49,714 nucleotides of DNA from an uncultured Lachnospiraceae bacterium (GTDB taxonomy: Bacteria; Bacillota; Clostridia; Lachnospirales; Lachnospiraceae), in the NCBI GenBank assembly GCA_944383835.1, contig CALWRE010000154.1, positions 1-49,714 of the forward strand, written 5' to 3'. A program made the position numbers and the translations under genes. The notes under the pieces are model-generated. The model worked only from the letters and a program-made list of their open reading frames with translations. It was not told the DNA's origin and did no database searches. The first letter of the stretch is position 1. Every line of letters begins with the position of its first letter. This document shows positions 44,158 to 49,714 of the stretch, one piece after another.

Positions 44158-44187
44158 GCAGGCCGACTGTTTTCTCAGACAGCCTGC
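44158..44187 (-). other. Hairpin between BglG and EIIBC genes
   Basis: On the minus strand GCAGGCTGTCTG pairs with CAGTCGGCCTGC (12 bp, one mismatch, one G-U) around a six-base loop. It is not followed by a U-tract, so it is not a terminator. It lies in the 126-base gap before EIIBC and could affect mRNA processing or stability. Confidence 0.5.
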
Positions 44188-44251
44188 AGCTATTATGCCA
44201 GTATTATCACAGCATCGCGCGCAAATGCCGTATATAATCATAAGCCGATGG

Positions 44252-45064
44252 TCATTCCTCCCGTATATACAGGCGGTTAATATGCAGAACCAAATACATG
44301 ACCTCTTCTTCCGTCAGTTTGCCGGAAAAAATTTCTTCATTTACCTTTAAAGCACATTGATACTCTTTTTGACACTCTTCTTTTACCGAATGAAAGATTC
44401 CCAGATTGTTGGATTGAATTCCCTTATCGCTTTTTACCCGGTCAAACAGATACAGCATATGGGTTGCAAAACGCGTATAGTTAAAGCCGGCCCGGTCAAC
44501 CCGGATATGCAGGAAATCCTCAATGATCGAAACGCTTTTCTTCATTAAATCCATTTCATTTTCCCGGGAATCCGCGATACTCTTCGTCCCGTATCCGATC
44601 AGATGAAGGGTAATATAGGCCGCCTCCTCCTCCGGAAGAGAAATGTGAAACCGCTGGTTGATCAGCTTCACCCCATACTCCGCAACGGCCATTTCTTTTG
44701 GATAAGACACTTTAATATCGTATAAAACGGGGAGCTGAATGGATAAATTTTGCTTTTCTCTCTTTATGGCAAATTGAATATGATCTGCCAAAGTAAAAAC
44801 CACGTTCCCTTTGAAGCTGTTCCCCAGCTTTTTGTTTGCATAATCGATGATATCCAGCGATACCTGCAGTACATTTTCCGGAATCTGATCGATCATAGGC
44901 AGATACGACATGTCCACGTTATAAAAGGTGCGGTCGATCAGCTTTAACGGAATATCGCTCGGCGGCTTTCGGAATCCGATTCCTTTGCCGAAGGCGATAA
45001 CCTCCCTCCCCTGGGAATCGAGGCACAAACATACGTTATTGTTGATATTCTTGATGATCTTCAT
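44252..45064 (-). CDS. BglG/LicT family transcriptional antiterminator
   Basis: 270 residues. An N-terminal RNA-binding CAT domain (residues 1-55: MKIIKNINNNVCLCLDSQGREVIAFGKGIGF) precedes two PRD domains (about 65-165 and 170-270), each with conserved His (VVFTLADHIQFAI, ITLHLIGYGTKS; LYLFDRVKS, LVLHINRLY). Known: such proteins are phosphorylated by the PTS, and when substrate is present they bind a RAT hairpin in the mRNA leader and stop a terminator from forming. Here a clear RAT/terminator pair lies at 46356-46425, at the head of its own operon, so autoregulation in response to the co-encoded EIIBC is well supported. Start has GGAG upstream. Confidence 0.94.
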   Translation of the reverse strand: MKIIKNINNNVCLCLDSQGREVIAFGKGIGFRKPPSDIPLKLIDRTFYNVDMSYLPMIDQIPENVLQVSLDIIDYANKKLGNSFKGNVVFTLADHIQFAIKREKQNLSIQLPVLYDIKVSYPKEMAVAEYGVKLINQRFHISLPEEEAAYITLHLIGYGTKSIADSRENEMDLMKKSVSIIEDFLHIRVDRAGFNYTRFATHMLYLFDRVKSDKGIQSNNLGIFHSVKEECQKEYQCALKVNEEIFSGKLTEEEVMYLVLHINRLYIREE

Positions 45065-45081
45065 ATTTTCTCCATCCCATT

Positions 45082-45564
45082 TCAGTTCCTGTGCAGACGG
45101 ATTACTTCTTCCCCTATTCCGATCCTCTGTCCTTCCTTCATGATTTCCATTTTAAAATTCTGAGGATTCGTGACGATCATCGGTGTTACCAGACAAATAT
45201 CTTTTTCCTTCATCAAACCTCGATCCATTGTGATCAGAACCTGACCTTCCTTCACTCTGTCCCCCGGCGAGACTTCGGCTGTAAAGCCTTCTCCATTCAG
45301 TTCCACCGTGTCCAAACCGATATGGATCAGCAGCTCCACACCGTTTTTAAGCTTTAGTCCCACCGCATGCTTCGTCTCCGCGACCATCAGGACAGAAGCA
45401 TCGCACGGCGCATGGAGCTGACCGTCCTCCGGTTCAAAGGCAATCCCATCGCCCAGCATCTTTTTCGCAAACATTTTATCCGGCACTTCACGAATCGGGA
45501 TGAGACGGCCGCACGCAATGCTCTTCAAACTTACATCCTTCTGTTTTGAAAATAATCCAATCAT
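45082..45564 (-). CDS. PTS glucose-type EIIA (Crr-like)
   Basis: 160 residues, normal for a stand-alone EIIA-Glc domain. The two key histidines are His66 in ETKHAVGL and the phosphorylated His81 in LLIHIGLDT. GRLIPIREVPDKMFAKKMLGDGIAF near the start is the standard EIIA-Glc beginning. It passes phosphate from HPr to Cys30 of the EIIBC at 42719, which lacks its own EIIA, and may also serve the EIIBC at 30062. Operon position: between deoC (29 bases) and the antiterminator gene (17 bases). Start has AGGAGAAGGAAG upstream. Confidence 0.93.
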   Translation of the reverse strand: MIGLFSKQKDVSLKSIACGRLIPIREVPDKMFAKKMLGDGIAFEPEDGQLHAPCDASVLMVAETKHAVGLKLKNGVELLIHIGLDTVELNGEGFTAEVSPGDRVKEGQVLITMDRGLMKEKDICLVTPMIVTNPQNFKMEIMKEGQRIGIGEEVIRLHRN

Positions 45565-45593
45565 ACTTCCTTCTCCTAAACTATATTTTTGAA

Positions 45594-46310
45594 TCAGTCC
45601 TGCCCGCTGCAGCCCAGCACCACAGGCAGAGAACGATAGCTCACCCCCATGCGGTCGATCCCTATATCGATCAGTTCCAGGAAATGCTCTCTGGTCCGGA
45701 TCCCTCCCGACCCTTTTACTTTAATTTTTCCCTCGCCGGCCTCCATCATGGCCTTTACTACCTCTACGGTTGCCCCGACGCGTTCCCCTCCGGTATAAAA
45801 ACCTGTTGCCGATTTGATAAAATCCGCTCCGGCTGCAGCCGCACAGCGTGTACCCGCCTTGATCTGCTCCTCATTGAGAGCGTCCGTCTCAATAATGACC
45901 TTTACCTTTGTTCCATATTTATGGCACACATCCACCACAGCTTTTATATCCGCCGTCACATAGCCGTAATCGCCGGCGCGCAGCCGTCCGTAATTCGCCA
46001 CAATATCGAGATCCTCGATTTCATATTTGCTGCAGTACTCCTCCGCCTGCTTTGCCTTGGATTCCGTCGTGGACTGGCCGAAAGGGAAATCACAGACCAC
46101 GCATATTCCCGTTTCCGTGTCCTTCGTCATCTCCGAAACCATTTCCAGTGCGGCAGGATTGATGCAGACCGTTGCGCAGCCGAAATCTATCCCCTCCTGC
46201 ACGTATTTCCTGATTTCCTCCGGTGTAAATTCCGGCTGCAGCACAGCCTGATCCACATAGCGGGCCAACTCCCTTACCGTCATTTCCTCAGCTTTTTTGG
46301 TGAGCTTCAT
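45594..46310 (-). CDS. deoC: Deoxyribose-phosphate aldolase (DeoC-like)
   Basis: 238 residues from the ATG at 46310, which follows AAGGAGGAAAAGT; the frame is open to 46409, but that extension lies over the RAT/terminator. Schiff-base Lys166 in DFIKSATGF, Lys199 in KVKGSGGIRT and Asp102 in DLDIVANYG are all present, so a class I aldolase is expected. The N-terminal segment is VDQAVLQPEFT where most DeoC proteins have an IDHTLLKP-like sequence, a departure that might mean another aldehyde acceptor. It is the first gene of a beta-glucoside PTS operon, an unusual place for deoC, which normally sits with nucleoside genes. Confidence 0.88.
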   Translation of the reverse strand: MKLTKKAEEMTVRELARYVDQAVLQPEFTPEEIRKYVQEGIDFGCATVCINPAALEMVSEMTKDTETGICVVCDFPFGQSTTESKAKQAEEYCSKYEIEDLDIVANYGRLRAGDYGYVTADIKAVVDVCHKYGTKVKVIIETDALNEEQIKAGTRCAAAAGADFIKSATGFYTGGERVGATVEVVKAMMEAGEGKIKVKGSGGIRTREHFLELIDIGIDRMGVSYRSLPVVLGCSGQD

Positions 46311-46355
46311 ATACTTTTCCTCCTTACCCTTGCCTACAGCAAATAAAAAGCAAAT

Positions 46356-46415
46356 AAAAAAACTCCTTTCAAGGCACACCAAAACATCATGTTTCAGGTC
46401 AAGCCTCAAAAAGAG
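46356..46415 (-). terminator. Leader terminator overlapping the RAT
   Basis: On the minus strand a long stem starts at CTC (46413-46415, inside the RAT), runs through AGGC...GCCT (46403-46406 with 46372-46375) and closes with GGAG, directly followed by seven Ts (46356-46362). The 5' arm is shared with the RAT, so the two structures exclude each other. Confidence 0.8.
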
Positions 46416-46425
46416 TCACAATTCC
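46397..46425 (-). promoter_or_regulatory. RAT (ribonucleic antiterminator) for the BglG/LicT-type regulator
   Basis: Minus-strand 29-mer beginning GGAATTGTGACTC and ending GAGGCTTGACC. It has the exact length and spaced motif of LicT/SacT-type RATs (GGAnTGT-ACT near the start, AGGC--ACC at the end). It lies in the leader of the operon that encodes its own antiterminator, 43 bases downstream of the -10. Confidence 0.85.
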
Positions 46426-46467
46426 TTATCACTTTTTATTTGTCTGTTATTTTTTTAAGTTTTCTTC

Positions 46468-46496
46468 ATTATAGCCTCTGCATATTTTTTTGTCAA
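46468..46496 (-). promoter_or_regulatory. Consensus sigma-A promoter of the beta-glucoside operon
   Basis: Minus-strand TTGACA (46491-46496), 17-base spacer, TATAAT (46468-46473): a perfect match. Such a strong promoter fits control by antitermination rather than repression. Apart from this, the leader, and the divergent signal at 46529, region 46311-46626 holds nothing else. Confidence 0.85.
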
Positions 46497-46528
46497 TATA
46501 TTTTTTTGTTTTCTTCCTGAAAATTTTA

Positions 46529-46537
46529 TGTTATACT
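46529..46537 (+). promoter_or_regulatory. Possible extended -10 for the right-hand ABC genes
   Basis: TGTTATACT (46529-46537) reads as an extended -10, about 90 bases before the ABC start at 46627. No good -35 at 16-18 bases. Confidence 0.35.
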
Positions 46538-46626
46538 AATGTAAAGCATCAAAGTGATCTGCCCGCAGAGGCCGCCTGTCTCCATTCTTACCGCAGATTT
46601 CTGACCAAAGAAAGGCACGTACCCAA

Positions 46627-48387
46627 ATGAAGCTAATCTTTCACCACATGCGTCATTACCTGAAAAGCATTTCCGTCGGAATGAGCCTGAAGCTGCTCGC
46701 CACCATGACGGAACTGATGCTCCCCTACATACTGGAACATATGATCGATAACGTCGTCCCTCTGGGAGAGCTGGGGCGAATTTTTCTGTGGGGATTTTTA
46801 ATGATTCTCACTGCCCTGGCCTGCTGGCTGTTAAATATGATGGCCAACCGGAACGCCGTCAAGAACGCCCACTTCGTTTCTTATGACATCCGCCGGGCCC
46901 TGTTCAATAAGACGGCCAATCTGTCCGGCACCACCTTTGACCGTTTCGGTCTGCCAAGCCTCACCAGCCGGATGACCAGCGACAGCTACAACGTGCAGTC
47001 CTGCGTCCAGAGCCTGCAGACCTTGTGCGTCCGAGCTCCCATCATGCTGGTCGGCGGCATCGTCGTGACCATGACGATGGATCCGGTATTGTCCGGCATC
47101 CTTTGTGTCATGCTCCCGATTCTTCTGACCGTCGTCCTGCTGGTGTCCCGTCATGGCATCCCTCTGTATACGAAGGTGCAGGACCGGCTGGACGACGTGG
47201 TGCGGATCATGCGGGAGAACATCACCGGCATCCGCGTCGTCAAGGCCCTCTCAAAGACCGATTACGAGAGACGCCATTTCCACGGGGCCAACGAGGCGAT
47301 GATCAAGCAGGATGTAAAGGCCAGCGCCGTCATGTCCGTGCCGGGCCCCTTTATGCAGACCTGCCTGAATATCGGCCTGACCCTGGTCGTCTTCGTCGGC
47401 GCGGTCCGCGTCAATAACGGCCAGATTAAGCCGGGCGTCATCCTGGCCTTCCTCACCTATTTCAACCTGATCCTGCAAAGCGTCATGGCGTTAAACCGTA
47501 TGTTTATGATGATCAGCAAGGCCTCCGCCTCGGCGGACCGTATCGCCGCCGTGCTGGCCGCCCCTGACGATCAGCCCGTGCTTCCTTTCGAGGAGGCCGC
47601 GCATCTTGAGGAAGACCCCGCTCCCTTCATCCGCTTTCGCCATGTGAATTTCCGCTACGACCCCATCGGCAACGGGGACAGCGAAAATTTCGCCGGAGGC
47701 GAGCAGGAGCAATGTCTCTATGATATCGATTTTGCGATAAAGAAAGGCGAGTCCCTGGGCATCATCGGGCCCACCGGCTGCGGCAAAACCACCATTGTCA
47801 ACCTGCTGATGCGGTTTTATGACGTGGAGGACGGGGCGGTTTTCATCGACGGAAGGGATGTGCGCACCTATGAGAAGGACGAACTGCACCGCAAATTCGG
47901 CGTGGTCTTCCAAAACGACCTGATCTTCCACGACACCCTGCGCCGCAATATTTCCTTCGGCCGGGATATCAGCGAAGAGGGACTCCAGACCGCCATCTCC
48001 GACGCCATGGCGGAGGAATTTATCAGCAAGCTGGACGACGGCCTGGATTACATGGCCGATGTGAAGGGAGCCAACCTCTCCGGCGGCCAGAAGCAGCGGG
48101 TCCTGATCGCCCGCGCCCTGGCGGCCAATCCGGAAATCCTGATCCTGGACGATTCCTCCAGCGCTCTGGATTATAAGACCGACGCCGCCCTGCGCACAGC
48201 CATCGCCAGGCATCACCAGGATTCCACTATCATCATGGTGGCCCAGCGGGTCAGCTCCATCCAGAACATGACCAACATCCTGGTGCTGGACAATGGACGG
48301 GCCATCGGCTACGGCAGCCACGAGCATCTGCTGGCATCCTGCCCTGCCTACCAGGAAATCTATCACGCCCAGATGGGCGAGCTGTAA
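46627..48387 (+). CDS. ABC exporter half-transporter, degenerate ATP site type
   Basis: 586 residues. Six-helix exporter membrane domain (about 15-310), then an ATPase domain with an unusually long acidic insertion before Walker A (NGDSENFAGGEQEQ). Walker A is GPTGCGKTT, signature LSGGQKQRVLIARAL, and Walker B LILDDSSSALD, where Asp replaces the usual catalytic Glu. That substitution marks the degenerate-site partner of heterodimeric exporters such as BmrCD. Its partner begins 17 bases downstream. Probably exports drugs or lipids; substrate unknown. The weak extended -10 at 46529 is the only promoter signal seen. Confidence 0.92.
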   Translation: MKLIFHHMRHYLKSISVGMSLKLLATMTELMLPYILEHMIDNVVPLGELGRIFLWGFLMILTALACWLLNMMANRNAVKNAHFVSYDIRRALFNKTANLSGTTFDRFGLPSLTSRMTSDSYNVQSCVQSLQTLCVRAPIMLVGGIVVTMTMDPVLSGILCVMLPILLTVVLLVSRHGIPLYTKVQDRLDDVVRIMRENITGIRVVKALSKTDYERRHFHGANEAMIKQDVKASAVMSVPGPFMQTCLNIGLTLVVFVGAVRVNNGQIKPGVILAFLTYFNLILQSVMALNRMFMMISKASASADRIAAVLAAPDDQPVLPFEEAAHLEEDPAPFIRFRHVNFRYDPIGNGDSENFAGGEQEQCLYDIDFAIKKGESLGIIGPTGCGKTTIVNLLMRFYDVEDGAVFIDGRDVRTYEKDELHRKFGVVFQNDLIFHDTLRRNISFGRDISEEGLQTAISDAMAEEFISKLDDGLDYMADVKGANLSGGQKQRVLIARALAANPEILILDDSSSALDYKTDAALRTAIARHHQDSTIIMVAQRVSSIQNMTNILVLDNGRAIGYGSHEHLLASCPAYQEIYHAQMGEL

Positions 48388-48404
48388 AGGAAAGGAGACG
48401 AACC

Positions 48405-49714
48405 ATGCCGGGACGCGGAGACCGAGGAGGAAAAAAAGAGAAACCAAAGGACGCAAAGGGGACGCTTCTGCGCATTCTGCGCTATCTGGCCGACTACCGT
48501 TTCATTGTGGGCCTGTTATGCGTCCTCGCCATGCTTTCCAACGCCGGAAATCTGATTGGGCCGAAGCTGGCCGGAAACGCCATTGCCGAGGCGGAGGCCG
48601 GCGTCGGCCTGGTGCAGTTCGACCGGGTCTTTTACTATGCAAAGTGGATGCTGATCGTATACGTGGGGAGCAATCTTTTAAGCTTCTTTGTCAGCCTCAG
48701 CATGATGTGGGTGAGCCGCCATGTGGCGGGCAAGATGCGAAACGATGTGTTTGATAAGCTGATGCGCCTGCCGGTCAAATATTTCGACCAGAACCAGGCC
48801 GGCGATATCATCAGCCGGGTCAGCTACGATATCGATGTGGTCAGCACCAGCCTCTCCACCGATGTAGTGCAGATTGTCACAAGCCTGGTGACAGTGGTTG
48901 GCTCCTTTGTGATGATGGTAGTCATCTCTCCGCCCCTGGTGGTCTGCATGCTGATCACCATTCCGATGGCGATTCTTTTCACCCGCTACATGGGCAAGAG
49001 AACCCGCCCTCTTTATTCCCGCCGCAGCGCAGCCTACGGGGAGATGAACGGCTTTGTGGAGGAAATGTTCTCCGGCCAGAAAAGCATCCTGGCCTACGCC
49101 TACGAGGACGGGGTCTGCGATGAATTCGACGCAATCAACCACAAGGCCGCCGACGCCTACTACGAGGCCGACCGCCTGGGCGTCTCCACCGGCCCCGGCG
49201 TCTCCTTTATCAGCAACCTGGGCCTGGCCCTGATCGGCCTGGTGGGCGCCCTGCTGTACTATGGGAATGTCGTCAGCCTGGGACAGATTTCCTCCTTTGT
49301 CCTCTATTCCCGCAAGTTCTCCGGCCCGATCAATGAGATCGCCAATATCATCAATGAAATCTACTCGGCCCTGGCCGCCGCCGAGCGGGTCTTCCGCCTG
49401 CTGGACGAGCCGGAGCAAGTTGCCGATGTGCCAAATGCCTTCACCCTGCGCGATGTGGAGGGCAATGTCCGGATGGAGCACGTATCCTTTGGCTATTTGC
49501 CCGGCAAGACCATCCTCCACGATCTGAGTCTGCGGGCCGACGCGGGCAGGACCATCGCCATCGTGGGCCCCACCGGCGCAGGCAAGACCACGATCATCAA
49601 CCTGCTGATGCGCTTTTACGACGTGGACAAGGGCGAAATCTTTGTGGACGATCACGAAACCCGCTCCGTCACCCGCGACAGCCTGCGCAAGAGCTATTCG
49701 ATGGTTCTGCAGGA
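48405..49714 (+). CDS. ABC exporter half-transporter, partial (runs off window)
   Basis: 437 residues visible from the ATG at 48405 (AAAGGAGACGAACC upstream) to the window edge; the rest lies beyond 49714. A short charged N terminus is followed by six membrane helices (about 25-345) and the start of the ATPase domain with Walker A GPTGAGKTT and the Q-loop region (SMVLQ) at the end of the window. The signature and Walker B are not visible, so its ATP site cannot be judged; as partner of a degenerate-site half it is expected to be the intact one. Transmembrane motifs such as VKYFDQNQAGDIISRVSYDID are typical of multidrug exporter halves. Confidence 0.9.
   Translation, partial: MPGRGDRGGKKEKPKDAKGTLLRILRYLADYRFIVGLLCVLAMLSNAGNLIGPKLAGNAIAEAEAGVGLVQFDRVFYYAKWMLIVYVGSNLLSFFVSLSMMWVSRHVAGKMRNDVFDKLMRLPVKYFDQNQAGDIISRVSYDIDVVSTSLSTDVVQIVTSLVTVVGSFVMMVVISPPLVVCMLITIPMAILFTRYMGKRTRPLYSRRSAAYGEMNGFVEEMFSGQKSILAYAYEDGVCDEFDAINHKAADAYYEADRLGVSTGPGVSFISNLGLALIGLVGALLYYGNVVSLGQISSFVLYSRKFSGPINEIANIINEIYSALAAAERVFRLLDEPEQVADVPNAFTLRDVEGNVRMEHVSFGYLPGKTILHDLSLRADAGRTIAIVGPTGAGKTTIINLLMRFYDVDKGEIFVDDHETRSVTRDSLRKSYSMVLQ

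Noticed and set aside
44158-44187. A second BglG-controlled terminator before EIIBC
   Set aside because: The hairpin has no U-tract and no RAT overlaps it.

Overview
The window looks like chromosomal DNA from an anaerobic, gut-type member of the Bacillota, most likely a Lachnospiraceae-like Clostridia. The basis is the gene content: a sensory [FeFe] hydrogenase operon, several PTS 6-phospho-beta-glycosidases, DUF3793/DUF2325, a PadR-HAAS-DUF4097 module, a membrane pyrophosphatase, Gram-positive Shine-Dalgarno sites and sigma-A promoters. Family placement is an inference from content. I saw no rRNA, tRNA, CRISPR array, insertion sequence or prophage gene.

Layout. 130-1752: a PadR regulator and a DUF4097 protein on the minus strand, behind a four-copy 14-bp repeat. 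1867-2886: the C-terminal part of a DeoR-type regulator abuts, head to head, a helix-turn-helix gene that has lost its own start; this is a rearrangement or assembly junction. 3078-7781: a four-gene plus-strand operon with a thioredoxin-like ferredoxin, a HydS-type sensory [FeFe]-hydrogenase with a PAS domain, a SpoIIE/PP2C phosphatase and a catalytic [FeFe]-hydrogenase. 7925-12779: an ArsR-type regulator with two ABC half-transporters. 13156-14244: DUF3793 and DUF2325 behind two identical-core palindromes that look like iron-regulator boxes. 14297-17158: SPFH protein plus small Arc-like protein, a YoaK-family membrane protein and a methyltransferase.

17374-37795 is the most distinctive part. 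It holds a DeoR regulator, an isocitrate-lyase-family C-C lyase, a HAD phosphatase, a creatinase-like M24 protein, an AbrB-family permease, five M81 (MlrC-like) metallohydrolases, three GH1 enzymes, a PTS EIIBC broken by one in-frame stop codon, a small membrane protein and an AEC-family transporter. M81 and GH1 genes sit within 12-29 bp of each other on both strands and are clearly paralogous, so the block grew by duplication. The GH1 enzymes carry the Ser-x6-Lys-x-Tyr phosphate-binding signature of 6-phospho-beta-glycosidases. The working model is that a PTS imports and phosphorylates beta-glycosides, GH1 enzymes split off the sugar phosphate, and M81 enzymes act on the released aglycone (perhaps amide- or peptide-like), with the two permeases moving aglycones. 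The aglycone step is a hypothesis.

38052-40136 is a stand-alone K+-independent-type membrane pyrophosphatase. 40411-46496 is a complete beta-glucoside operon (deoC-like, EIIA, BglG/LicT antiterminator, EIIBC, esterase, 6-phospho-beta-glucosidase) read leftward from a consensus promoter through a leader with a clear RAT antiterminator overlapping an intrinsic terminator. 46627-49714 is a heterodimeric ABC exporter pair; the second gene runs off the window.
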